Origin: Actinomycetes bacterium
GTDB taxonomy: Bacteria; Actinomycetota; Thermoleophilia; Solirubrobacterales; Solirubrobacteraceae
Direction: 5' to 3'
Assembly: GCA_021784895.1 (NCBI GenBank)
Contig: JAJYHG010000152.1
Location: 1-64,000 of the forward strand
DNA: 64,000 nt
Shown here: positions 37,596-47,112 of the stretch, one piece after another
Position numbering within the stretch: the first letter of the stretch is position 1
Layout: each line of letters starts with the position of its first letter
Program-made: the position numbers and the translations under genes
Notes under the pieces: generated by a model
What the model was told of the DNA's origin: nothing
Databases searched by the model: none
The model's input: the letters and a program-made list of their open reading frames with translations, nothing else

Positions 37596-38894
37596 CTAGG
37601 CGGCTACTGCCGTAGCCTTCACGGGCACACCGCCCACCCAGGCGCCGGCAATGTCGGTGCTGGTCGCTAGCGCAAAGGTACGCGCCAGCGCCTGCTCAGC
37701 CGTGTCGGCATGGCGCAGACAGGAGTCGAGCGGACTGCCCAGTGCGGGGCGTAGCCAGATCGCATCGAACCGCTTGCCGACGCTCAGATCGCCTATCTCA
37801 GCACCAAGACCAAGCGCCCGCGCGCCCGCGTTCGTCGCCAGGTACAGGAGCATTGCGGCGTCCAGCGTGACGCCATCGTCACCCCGCAGGCGCTGCATGA
37901 AGTACGCCTGTAGAGCCTCCTTGAACATCGAGTAGCCGGTGCCGCCGCCGACATCAGTGCCGAGCGCCACTGGTACGTGATGGTAAAGATGGCGGTCGAG
38001 GGGGAACATCCCGCTGCCGAGCGACGCATTGCTTGAAGGACAGTGGGCGATAGCGGCGCCGCTGGCGCCCAGACGCTCGAGCTCCCGGTCGCGGGGATGG
38101 ACGTTGTGGGCCAGAACAGTCCGTCGGCCTACTAGACCATGCCGGTCGTAGCTATCAACGTAGTCGCATCCGAACAGGCGCCGTACGGTCGCGATCTCAG
38201 CCGGATTCTCATTCACGTGGGAGGTCACGAAACTCCCTGGGACAGCTGCCTGCAGCGCCGCGCACGCGGTCAGCAGCTCGTCGCTGCAGGAGAGCGCGAA
38301 ACGTGGAGTCACGGCATAGCGGCTGAGCCCTCGGCCATGCCAGCGCTGCGCCAACGCAAGTCCCTCATCGTAGGCCCGCTGCGCCGAGGTGTGCAGCTCG
38401 GAGCGCAGGCCGCGGTCGCTCACCACCAGCCCACAGGTAACCCGGAGGCCACGGTCCTCGGCTGCGGCAAACAGCAGCTCGACCGCGTACGCAAAGTGCG
38501 CCCCAAACACCAGCGCGGTGGTCGTGCCGGCGTCAGCAAGCCCGGCCACGAACTCGCAGGCGACCGCCTGCGCGTAACCGGCATCGGCCATCCGCGCCTC
38601 TTCCGGGAGCGCACAGCGATCCAGCCACTCGAGCAGCGGCATGCCGAGACCACCGATGATGCGTGCTTGCGGGAAGTGCACGTGGCAGTCGACAAACCCT
38701 GGCAGCAGCAGGCCTTCGCCCAGCCGGCACGGCCGCGCTTGCGGGTAGCGCGCGCACACCTGCCCGAACGCGCCGCGCTCGACGATGACGCCATCATCGC
38801 CGACCACGATGCCCACGTCCTGCTCGGCGCGCAAACGGCCTCCGCGGAAGGGGTCTTCAGGAACGTCCGCAACATCAGCGCGAAAGACGATCAC
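37596..38894 (-). CDS. guaD: Guanine deaminase
   Basis: PGFVDCHVHFPQARIIGGLGMPLLEWLDRCALPEEARM; AIAHCPSSNASLGSGMF; VALGTDVGGGTGYSM. Confidence 0.93.
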   Translation of the reverse strand: MIVFRADVADVPEDPFRGGRLRAEQDVGIVVGDDGVIVERGAFGQVCARYPQARPCRLGEGLLLPGFVDCHVHFPQARIIGGLGMPLLEWLDRCALPEEARMADAGYAQAVACEFVAGLADAGTTTALVFGAHFAYAVELLFAAAEDRGLRVTCGLVVSDRGLRSELHTSAQRAYDEGLALAQRWHGRGLSRYAVTPRFALSCSDELLTACAALQAAVPGSFVTSHVNENPAEIATVRRLFGCDYVDSYDRHGLVGRRTVLAHNVHPRDRELERLGASGAAIAHCPSSNASLGSGMFPLDRHLYHHVPVALGTDVGGGTGYSMFKEALQAYFMQRLRGDDGVTLDAAMLLYLATNAGARALGLGAEIGDLSVGKRFDAIWLRPALGSPLDSCLRHADTAEQALARTFALATSTDIAGAWVGGVPVKATAVAA

Positions 38895-39715
38895 GTCGGC
38901 CCGCCTTCGCGCTCGAGCGTGATCAGCAGATCGGCGGCAACGCTGACGGCGATCGTCGCCGGATCCTTGCCCGTGATCTCAGGCAGCCCGATCGGTGTCT
39001 TGATCCGCGCGATTGCCGCGGCGTCGTGTCCCGCCTCGTGCGCGAGCCGCTTGCGGAAGCGGGCCCACTTGGCTGACGAGCCGATCAGGCCGATTGAGCC
39101 CAGATCCGCACGCCGCAGCGCCGCGTCACAAAGCGCCAGATCCTCCTCGTGATCGTGCGTCATGACCAGCACGTGGGCGCCTGCCGGCAGCTCGGCAACG
39201 ATGGATTCCGGCAGGATCGTGACGCGGTGCAGGTGTACCGACGCCGCGGCGCCGGCCAGCACCGCGAGACGCTCGCTGATCAGCATCTCGGGCCGCGTGT
39301 CGATCAGGTGCAGATCCAGATCCAGGCGCCCAAGAATCCGTGCAAGCTCGAGGCCGATGTGGCCAACGCCGAAGATCGCCACGGCTGGCGGCGGCCGAAG
39401 CGGGTCGAGCAGCAACGTCACCTTACCTCCGCAGCACTGCGCACCAAACGCCGGGGAGACGCGGCCTGAGAGTTCGCAGCTGACAAGCTCGGGCGCCGCA
39501 AGCCCCGCGGCGAGCTGAGCCCGAGCTCGCTCGATCGCGACCGCCTCGACATTGCCGCCACCGATCGACCCCCAGCTCGAAGTCATGCTCACGGCCATCT
39601 TGGCGCCCGCGCGCCGCGGCGCATGGCCACGTACGCCAGCGAGTGTTACAAGCACGACGGGTTGGCGCTCGGCGCGCAGTCGCCTTATCGCCTCTAGCCA
39701 CGAGCCATCAGACAT
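38891..39715 (-). CDS. xdhC: Xanthine dehydrogenase accessory protein XdhC
   Basis: VLVTLAGVRGHAPRRAGAKMAV...GSIGGGNVEAVAIERA; AIFGVGHIGLELARIL; VMTHDHEEDLALCDAAL; IGLIGSSAKWARFRKRL. Confidence 0.9.
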   Translation of the reverse strand: MSDGSWLEAIRRLRAERQPVVLVTLAGVRGHAPRRAGAKMAVSMTSSWGSIGGGNVEAVAIERARAQLAAGLAAPELVSCELSGRVSPAFGAQCCGGKVTLLLDPLRPPPAVAIFGVGHIGLELARILGRLDLDLHLIDTRPEMLISERLAVLAGAAASVHLHRVTILPESIVAELPAGAHVLVMTHDHEEDLALCDAALRRADLGSIGLIGSSAKWARFRKRLAHEAGHDAAAIARIKTPIGLPEITGKDPATIAVSVAADLLITLEREGGPT

Positions 39716-42185
39716 GCAGCGGTTGCTTCGGGCGGTCGCCGACGGGTGCTGGGCGGACCACCGCACCATCGACCGGGGTGCGCCCGTGTCCCGCCCACGT
39801 GCCCGCACCGTCGCAAGGCGCGCTCGCGTCCTGCAGCGCCCAGAAGACAGCCTCTGGCGTCGCGGGGCTGGGCAAATTTACACTGCTGCCAGACGGGCCG
39901 AAGGCGGCAACCGCCTGTCGCAGCGCCTCGCGTACCGACAGGGCAAGCATCAAAGGCGGCTCGCCGACCGCCTTGGAGCCGTAGACGACACCCGCCTCGT
40001 GCGCATTTTCGAGCAGGGTTACGTTGAATATCTCTGGCATCTCAGAGAAGCTGGGCAGCTTGTAAGTGCTCGCGGCCTGGGTGAGCAGACGACCGCCACC
40101 TTCACCTGTGGAGCAGTCCCAGCGAAGGTCCTCGAGCGTCAGCCATCCAGCCCCCTGCACGAATCCGCCCTCGATCTGACCGAGGTCAATCAGCGGCGAG
40201 AGGCTGTCACCCACGTCGTGCACAATGTCCACGCGCAGGATCCGGTAAGCACCGGTGAACGCGTCGACCTCCACCTCAGTCGCCGCCGCGCCGTAGGCGA
40301 AGTACTTGAACGGGCTGCCGCGCATCGCGCTCGAATCCCAGTGCAGGCCGGCAGTGCGGTAGAAGCCTGCCGCGGAGAGCTGGACGCGCTGCAGATATGC
40401 CGCCTGTACCAGCTCCTGCCAGGCAATACCGTCGCCGGGTCGCGCGCCCAGCGCTCGCGCGACACCGTCGGTGATGAGCACGTCTCGAGGGCTGACGCCG
40501 AGCATGCCGCCGGCGACCGTGAGGAGCCGTTCCCTGATCTGCTCGCAGGCATCCTTGACAGCCCCTCCATTGAGATCCGCGCCAGAGCTCGCGGCTGTGG
40601 CTGAGGTGTTGGGCACTTTGTCGGTGCGCGTTGGCGCCAGGCGCACCTTGTCGAGTGGCACGCCGAGCGCCGTCGCAGCCACCTGCAGCATCTTGGTGTG
40701 CAGGCCTTGCCCCATCTCCGTACCGCCATGGTTGACCAGCACAGAGCCATCCTTGTAGACGAGCACGAGCGCGCCCGCCTGATTGAACGGCGTCATGTTG
40801 AAAGAGATCCCGAACTTGACCGGAGTGATGGCCAAGCCTCGCTTGCGATGGGGATGTTCCGCGTTGAACCGCTCGAGCTCATCCGCGCGGGAGGCTGTCT
40901 TGCCTCTGGTGATGGTCTCCGACCAGACGGCTGCCAGGCGCACTGGGTGGCGAACCGGCTGTCCGTACGGGGTGCTCTGGCCCGCGCGGTAGAAGTTGCG
41001 CTCGCGCAGCGCGATCGGATCGATGCCGAGCAGTGGCGCGCACCGGCCCAAGATGTCCTCGATCACGAGCATCCCCTGCGGTCCGCCGAAGCCGCGAAAG
41101 GCTGTGTTCGACACTTTGTTTGTCTTGGCGATGCGGCCCTTCACGCGCACGTTGGGGATCCAGTACGCGTTATCGACGTGGCACAACGCCCGCGCAAGCA
41201 CTGGTTCGGATAGGTCGAGGCTCCAGCCGCCGTCCGCGGTGAGCACCGCGTCCAGTGCCAGCAGATGCCCATCGGCATCAAACCCCACGCGCCAGGTCGC
41301 GTGGAAGCCGTGGCGCTTGCCGGTCATAGTCATGTCCTGCTGGCGGCTGAGACGCACGCGCACCGGGCGGCGAGTGAGCGCGGCACCCAAGGCGGCCACC
41401 GCTGCATAGCCGTGCGGCTGCATCTCCTTGCCACCAAAGCCGCCCCCCATCCGCAGACACTCCACCGTAACCTCGGAGCTGGCACGCGCCAGCACGTGTG
41501 CGACGATCTCCTGCGTCTCGCTGGGGTGCTGTGTGCTCGACTGGACGAACACCTGGCCGTTCTCGTCGATATGGGCCAGCGCTGCGTGGGTCTCCAGATA
41601 GAAATGCTCCTGTCCTGAGAACTCGAGCTCACCGCTGAAGGCGTGCCGTGCCTGTTGGAGCGCCTGCTCGACATCCCCGCAGGCAACGATCGGCCGCGCG
41701 CCCTGGAAGCTGGCCGCCTCGATCGCCTGCGCCACCGTCAGGATTGCCGGCAAAGGCTCAGCCTCAACTGCGACCGCTGCCGCGCCGCGCCGCGCGGCCT
41801 CGAGCGTCTCGGCGAGTACCCAGCAGACGGGATGCCCGTAGAACATGATCTCTGGCGGAAACAACGGCTCGTCGTGCTTGACGCCAGCATCGTTGATGCC
41901 GGGAACGTCGTCGGCTGTGAGGACACGGACGACACCGGGCACCGCCAACGCTGGCGCGCTGTTGATGGCTATGACGCGCGCGTGGGCGTGCGTCGTCTGC
42001 ACGGGAAAGGCGTGCAACAGATCCTTGGTCCGGTAGCTGATGTCATCCGTGTAGAGCGCTGTGCCGGTGACGTGCAGGGCAGCACTCTCGTGCGGGATCG
42101 GCACGCCTACGGCCGCGCTCTCCGGACGTGTTGCCAGGTCGTGAATCGCGATCACCCTTTCGCTGTATGCATCAACACGAGTCAC
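39708..42185 (-). CDS. xdhB: Xanthine dehydrogenase molybdopterin-binding subunit
   Basis: TGTALYTDDISYRTKDLLHAFPVQTTHAHARV; ALRERNFYRAGQSTPYGQ; GGTEMGQGLHTKMLQVAATALG. GTG start at 42185 inferred (overlaps xdhA stop). Confidence 0.93.
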   Translation of the reverse strand: MTRVDAYSERVIAIHDLATRPESAAVGVPIPHESAALHVTGTALYTDDISYRTKDLLHAFPVQTTHAHARVIAINSAPALAVPGVVRVLTADDVPGINDAGVKHDEPLFPPEIMFYGHPVCWVLAETLEAARRGAAAVAVEAEPLPAILTVAQAIEAASFQGARPIVACGDVEQALQQARHAFSGELEFSGQEHFYLETHAALAHIDENGQVFVQSSTQHPSETQEIVAHVLARASSEVTVECLRMGGGFGGKEMQPHGYAAVAALGAALTRRPVRVRLSRQQDMTMTGKRHGFHATWRVGFDADGHLLALDAVLTADGGWSLDLSEPVLARALCHVDNAYWIPNVRVKGRIAKTNKVSNTAFRGFGGPQGMLVIEDILGRCAPLLGIDPIALRERNFYRAGQSTPYGQPVRHPVRLAAVWSETITRGKTASRADELERFNAEHPHRKRGLAITPVKFGISFNMTPFNQAGALVLVYKDGSVLVNHGGTEMGQGLHTKMLQVAATALGVPLDKVRLAPTRTDKVPNTSATAASSGADLNGGAVKDACEQIRERLLTVAGGMLGVSPRDVLITDGVARALGARPGDGIAWQELVQAAYLQRVQLSAAGFYRTAGLHWDSSAMRGSPFKYFAYGAAATEVEVDAFTGAYRILRVDIVHDVGDSLSPLIDLGQIEGGFVQGAGWLTLEDLRWDCSTGEGGGRLLTQAASTYKLPSFSEMPEIFNVTLLENAHEAGVVYGSKAVGEPPLMLALSVREALRQAVAAFGPSGSSVNLPSPATPEAVFWALQDASAPCDGAGTWAGHGRTPVDGAVVRPAPVGDRPKQPLHV

Positions 42186-43668
42186 CTGCCGTCGCCTGGC
42201 TGGCGCCCGAGACCTCGGGCACGCCGGACTCCCGGCCGGGATGCTCGGCGTACAGCTTGAGCAGGCTTGTACGCAGCACCGCGGCCCGATATCGAGCGCT
42301 CGCGCGGTGATCGTCCAGCGGCGTGCCCTCAGCTCCGAGAAGCTCCGCGCACTCTGCGACGGTGGCGGCCGTCCAGGGTCTGCCAACAAGCGCCGCCTCG
42401 GTCGTACGGGCGCGCAGAGGCGTCGCGGCAACTCCGCCCAAACCGATTCGTGCAGTCCTGACGACGCTGTCAGCGTCGAGCTCGACCGCAAACGCCACCG
42501 CAACGCTCGAGATGTCGTCGAAGCGGCGCTTAGCGATCTTGTGAAAGGAGCTCAGCGGCGCGAGCGGAAGCGGCACCTTGACCGAGCGTATGAGCTCATC
42601 TGGCCGGCGCACACTGCTGCGGTAACCGGTGAAATAGTCGGCGACAGGCAGCTCGCGCTCACCGCCCGAAGAGATCAGCGTTAGGCGCGCGTCGAGGGCG
42701 AGCAAGACGGGTGCGGCATCGCCGATCGGCGAGCCCGTGCCGAGGTTGCCGCCGAGCGTCGCGGCGTTGCGGATCAAGCGCGATGCAAACGCAGGGAAGA
42801 GTTCTGCCAGCAGTGGCACACGTCCTTGCAGGCGGCGTTCAAGCTCGGTCAGCGGCAGCGCGGCACCGATCTCGATCAGCTCGTCGCCGATCGTCAGCGT
42901 GCGCAGTTCCGGTATGCGGTCGATGGCGAGCACAACGCGCGGGCGCTTGCCGCCCAGATTGACCTCCACGCCGTAGTCGGTGCAGCCAGCCACCACGGTT
43001 GTCTGCGGAGCGCTCGCGAGCATCGCGAGCGCCTCAGGCAGCGTTTGCGGTCGGTTGAAGCTCGCACCGTCGACATGTATTGAGGTGGGCGCGGGCACCG
43101 GCGCCGGCTCCCACAGGCGCGCCGCCAGTGGGTCGGAGGGCGGCGGCGACCCCAGCGCGTATGCGGCATCGCGAATCGGCCGGTACCCGGTGCAGCGGCA
43201 GAGATTGCCGCTCAGCGCGTGGAGGTCGAAGCCATTCGGGCCCAGCTCGGACAACGGCTGACTGGCGGCAACACGATCGGGCCGGTAGTACTCGGCAGCC
43301 ATGCTGCACACAAATCCGGGCGTGCAGTATCCACATTGGGAGCCGCCGCGCATCGCCATCTCCAACTGCACGGGGTGAAGCTCGCTAGGGCTACCGAGCC
43401 CCTCGGCGGTGAGGATCTGCTGGCCGTCGAGCGCGACGATCGGAATCAGGCAGGCGTTGATCGCGACCCACTCGGTTGGTGCCGCCAACCCAGCCCTGGC
43501 CACGAGTACTGCACAGGCACCGCACTCACCTTCCGCGCAGCCCTCCTTGCAGCCGGTCAGACCGTGCTCGCGCAGAAAGTCAAGCGCACTGGTCCACACT
43601 GGCAGCTCGCCGAGCGGAGTTTGGCGCCCATTGATCTCAACCTCAGCTACGGCGGTAGCGCTCATCAT
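42172..43668 (-). CDS. xdhA: Xanthine dehydrogenase small (2Fe-2S/FAD) subunit
   Basis: GCKEGCAEGECGACAVLV; SQCGYCTPGFVCSMAA; GNLCRCTGYRPIRDA; NAATLGGNLGTGSPIGDAAPVLLAL. Confidence 0.95.
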   Translation of the reverse strand: MMSATAVAEVEINGRQTPLGELPVWTSALDFLREHGLTGCKEGCAEGECGACAVLVARAGLAAPTEWVAINACLIPIVALDGQQILTAEGLGSPSELHPVQLEMAMRGGSQCGYCTPGFVCSMAAEYYRPDRVAASQPLSELGPNGFDLHALSGNLCRCTGYRPIRDAAYALGSPPPSDPLAARLWEPAPVPAPTSIHVDGASFNRPQTLPEALAMLASAPQTTVVAGCTDYGVEVNLGGKRPRVVLAIDRIPELRTLTIGDELIEIGAALPLTELERRLQGRVPLLAELFPAFASRLIRNAATLGGNLGTGSPIGDAAPVLLALDARLTLISSGGERELPVADYFTGYRSSVRRPDELIRSVKVPLPLAPLSSFHKIAKRRFDDISSVAVAFAVELDADSVVRTARIGLGGVAATPLRARTTEAALVGRPWTAATVAECAELLGAEGTPLDDHRASARYRAAVLRTSLLKLYAEHPGRESGVPEVSGASQATAGDSC

Positions 43669-43793
43669 CTATCCCTCTTCTCGCGCCGGAAGCGACGCCC
43701 GCTAGCGACCGCCTACGCCGCGAAATGCGGTCGTCGGCAGGGCCGCGATCTTACTGGTCAAGATCGATTCCTGCAATAGTTTTGAAACAAGCA

Positions 43794-43808
43794 TTTCACT
43801 AAACGGAA
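43794..43808. promoter_or_regulatory. Candidate operator TTTCACTAAACGGAA upstream of xdhA
   Basis: Same architecture as other sites; at the allE 3' end and ~125 bp 5' of xdhA. Confidence 0.3.
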
Positions 43809-44632
43809 TTGATAGCGGCAGCCAGGGGAACGTGACGGTTCACATCCTTGTAGAGCAGATAGCGGAACGGCTCGGGCCCGGCAGCGACGCAAGCTTGCGG
43901 ACAGAAGGCCCGCAGCCACATGAAATCGCCCGCCTCCACCTCGAGCCAGTCGCGGTTGAGCAGGTAAACAGCTTTGCCCTGCAGCACGTAGAGCCCGTGC
44001 TCCATAACGTGGGTCTCGGCGAACGGAATCGACGCGCCCGGTCGCAGCGTCACGATCGTCACGTGCATGTCGTGCCGCAGGTCGGCCGGATCCACGAACA
44101 TCGTCGTGGACCAGGCGCCGTCGCAGTCAGGCATCGGGACCGGTGTGATCATGCGCTCGTTGGTGACAAGCGGATCCGGCGGCGTGAGTCCGGCCACCCT
44201 CCGGTAGTGCTTGCGGATCCAATGAAAGGCTGCCAGGCTCGTTCCACGGTTGTGCAGCGACCAGGTTATGCCGGGCGGGAGATAGGCGTAGGCGCCGGGC
44301 CGCAGCACGTGCTCGGCGTCCGCCAGCGTCAGCGCTAGCTCACCGTCCACCACAAACAGCGCCGCCTCGGCGTTTGGGTCGGCTTCGGGGTTGCTAGAAC
44401 CGCCGCCAGGACCAACTTCAACTATGTACTGAGAGAACGTCTCAGCAAAGCCAGAGAGTGGCCGTGCGAGCACCCACAGGCGGGTCTGTTCCCAGAACGG
44501 CAGCCGGCTGGTAACGATGTCACGCATCGTGCCCCTGCAGATCAGCGCGTAGGCGGCGGTGAAGCGGGTCCGGTCGGTAGCCAGCTCACCCTGTGCGGGC
44601 AGACCCCCGCGCGGTACGTAGTAGCTCGTCAC
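43799..44632 (-). CDS. allE: (S)-ureidoglycine aminohydrolase (bicupin)
   Basis: LPFWEQTRLWVLARPLSGFAETFSQYIVEVGPGGGS; FAETHVMEHGLYVLQGKAVYLLNRDWLEVEAGDFMWLRAFCPQACVAAGPEPFRYLLYKDVNRH. Confidence 0.92.
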   Translation of the reverse strand: MTSYYVPRGGLPAQGELATDRTRFTAAYALICRGTMRDIVTSRLPFWEQTRLWVLARPLSGFAETFSQYIVEVGPGGGSSNPEADPNAEAALFVVDGELALTLADAEHVLRPGAYAYLPPGITWSLHNRGTSLAAFHWIRKHYRRVAGLTPPDPLVTNERMITPVPMPDCDGAWSTTMFVDPADLRHDMHVTIVTLRPGASIPFAETHVMEHGLYVLQGKAVYLLNRDWLEVEAGDFMWLRAFCPQACVAAGPEPFRYLLYKDVNRHVPLAAAINSV

Positions 44633-45993
44633 GCCAGCTCCCGCCGTGACAGGGTGGCTCCGTTACCGGGACCGGCGAAGGGGTATGCGCGCCTACCTCT
44701 GACCCAGCTCTGCCTGACTACACCGGTGAGGCGTTCGCCGTTGTAGGCCGAGAGCGGCACGCGCTGGTGCAGCCGCACCGGGTCAACGACGAACTCGGCT
44801 TCCGGGTCAAAGACGACCAGATCCGCGTCGGCGCCCGGCACGATGCGTCCCTTGTGTTCCAGCCCAACCCGGTCGGCCGGTGCGCTTGCCATCCAGCGTG
44901 CCACCGTAGCCAGTCCGTGACCTCGCTCGCGGGCGCCCGTCCAGACCACCGCCAAGCCGAGCTCCAGCGACGCGATTCCTCCCCAAGCCACCCCGAAGTC
45001 GCCACTGTCGAGCGCTTTCAGATCCGCGGTGCAGGGTGAGTGGTCCGAGACGATCATGTCGATCTCGCCGCTGGCAAGCGCATTCCAGAGCCGCTCGCGA
45101 TTGTCTGCTCCACGGATCGGTGGCGCGCACTTCAGCCACGTGGCGCCGTCGGCGACCTGCTCGGCCGAGAAGTGCAGGTAGTGGGGGCAGGTCTCTACCG
45201 TCAAGTCGAGTCCGTCGGCACGGGCTCGACCGATGCACGCAAGCGAACCCGCATGCGACAGGTGCAGCACATGGGCGCGCGTGCGGCATCGGCTGGCGGC
45301 ATCGATCAGGTTGGCGATCGCGCGCTCCTCGGCCTCTGCAGGCCTTGATCGCAAGTAGGCGGAATACGCGCGTCCACGCGGCGGCGGCGCGGCCGCAATC
45401 ACCTGCCCATCTTCAGCATGGGCGATCAGCAGCGCTCCCAGGCGGGCCATCTCAGCGGCAGCTACCTCGAGCCCGGCCGGGTCAAGGGGCGGGAACTCTG
45501 GTACGCCCGAATCCGCCAGGAAGCACTTGAAGCCAAACACGCCCGCTCGGTACAGGGCTTCGACGTGCCTGAGCGAGCCTGGGACCACACCACCCCAGAA
45601 CCCGACATCGACATGCAGCTTCCCGCTCGCGGCGGCGCGTTTGACGTCGAGCGCGTCGCGTGTCGTGGTTGGCGGCAGGCTATTGAGCGGCATGTCTATC
45701 AGCGTTGTCACCCCGCCTGCGGCCGCGGCTTTCGTACCGCTCTCAAAGCCCTCCCACACGCTGCGGCCGGGCTCATTGAGATGCACGTGCGTATCGACTA
45801 GGCCTGGCAGCAGTACCTCGCGATCAGAGAGCGTGACCGTCTCACGGCTAGAGACGGGCAGCGCCGCCGGGTCCAGCACCGCCGCGACACGACCGTCGCG
45901 TGTGGCCACAACGGCGGGCCGCTCCTGCATGTCGATCACTGCCCGGCGCGCGATGAAGAGCTGGTCGTATTCACCCATGTGGCATCCAGTCAC
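44629..45993 (-). CDS. allB: Allantoinase
   Basis: LPGLVDTHVHLNEPGRSVWEGFESGTKAAAAGGVTTLIDMPLNSLPPTT; FKCFLADSGVPEFPPL; VSDHSPCTADLK. Confidence 0.95.
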   Translation of the reverse strand: MTGCHMGEYDQLFIARRAVIDMQERPAVVATRDGRVAAVLDPAALPVSSRETVTLSDREVLLPGLVDTHVHLNEPGRSVWEGFESGTKAAAAGGVTTLIDMPLNSLPPTTTRDALDVKRAAASGKLHVDVGFWGGVVPGSLRHVEALYRAGVFGFKCFLADSGVPEFPPLDPAGLEVAAAEMARLGALLIAHAEDGQVIAAAPPPRGRAYSAYLRSRPAEAEERAIANLIDAASRCRTRAHVLHLSHAGSLACIGRARADGLDLTVETCPHYLHFSAEQVADGATWLKCAPPIRGADNRERLWNALASGEIDMIVSDHSPCTADLKALDSGDFGVAWGGIASLELGLAVVWTGARERGHGLATVARWMASAPADRVGLEHKGRIVPGADADLVVFDPEAEFVVDPVRLHQRVPLSAYNGERLTGVVRQSWVRGRRAYPFAGPGNGATLSRRELA

Positions 45994-47104
45994 CGACCCG
46001 TGTGCCGATGCGCTCCAGCAGGGCCGCAGGCTCGTCGAGAGCTTGCCTTGGCGTGTGCGCCTCCTCCATCAGGGTGTAAACGGAATCAAAACCAGCGCTC
46101 TGAAGCGTCACGACGTCGAGCAGACAGCGACCGGCGACCGCGATCACGGGCACGCCGCACGCGCGCCCGGCCGCCGCGACCACGGCTGGCGCCTTGCCCC
46201 TGAGCGTCTGAGCGTCAAGCGAGCCCTCGCCGGTGATCACCAGGTCCGCACGCTGCAGCGCCGCGTTCAGGCCAAGCTGCTCGACCACCATCTGCGCGCC
46301 CGGCCTGAGGCTGGCGCGAAGCAGCGCCCCCGCTGCAAACCCAACCCCACCGGCCGCACCGGCACCAGGGTCCAGCCGGTGATCACGGCCCACGGTCACC
46401 GCGACCAGCGCCGCCCAGTTGCGCAGCGCACGATCGAGCAGGGCCACTTGATCAGGCGCGACCCCTTTTTGCGGCCCGTACACGGAGGCGGCCCCGAGCG
46501 GGCCTGTGAGCGGATTGTCCACGTCGCAGGCAACGGTGATTCTGGCCCTGAAGATCCCTGGGTGAAGCCCGGCCAGGTCGAGGCGTGCTGCCGCTGCGGC
46601 TCCGTACGCGCCGGCGACCACCTCAGCGCCCGAGCGGTCGAGGACGCGCGCGCCGAGCGCTTGCACCAGCCCGACACCACCGTCGCTGGATGCGCTGCCG
46701 CCGATGCCCACCAAAAGCTCGCGGCAGCCTGCATCGAGCGCGTGAGCGACCAGCTCGCCAACCCCGCGACTGGTGGCCCGCATGGGGTCGTGCGGCACGC
46801 CGAGGTCGGCGTGTGCGCGCGCGAGGCCGGCGACCTTGGCAAGCTCGATCACGGCGACCGTGCCACGGCGGGCGTACCAGGTCTCACACCGGTGGCCGCC
46901 CGCGTCGGTGGCTTCCAGCCGGACGCGCTCAAAACCAGCCGACAGGAACACATCGAGGAAACCATCGCCGCCGTCTGCCACCGGCAGTGCGATCAACTCA
47001 GCTTGCGGGCGGCGGCGACGGATACCCACCGCCAGCGCCGCGGCCACCTCACCGCCGCTCAGCGTGCCCTTGAACTTGTCGGGGGCCAGCAGGACGGTAG
47101 TCAT
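45971..47104 (-). CDS. glxK: Glycerate kinase
   Basis: LLAPDKFKGTLSGGEVAAALAVGIRRR; PVADGGDGFLDVF; LVGIGGSASSDGGVGLVQALGARVLD; VITGEGSLDAQTLRGKAPAVVAA. Confidence 0.94.
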   Translation of the reverse strand: MTTVLLAPDKFKGTLSGGEVAAALAVGIRRRRPQAELIALPVADGGDGFLDVFLSAGFERVRLEATDAGGHRCETWYARRGTVAVIELAKVAGLARAHADLGVPHDPMRATSRGVGELVAHALDAGCRELLVGIGGSASSDGGVGLVQALGARVLDRSGAEVVAGAYGAAAAARLDLAGLHPGIFRARITVACDVDNPLTGPLGAASVYGPQKGVAPDQVALLDRALRNWAALVAVTVGRDHRLDPGAGAAGGVGFAAGALLRASLRPGAQMVVEQLGLNAALQRADLVITGEGSLDAQTLRGKAPAVVAAAGRACGVPVIAVAGRCLLDVVTLQSAGFDSVYTLMEEAHTPRQALDEPAALLERIGTRVGDWMPHG

Positions 47105-47112
47105 GCGTTCAG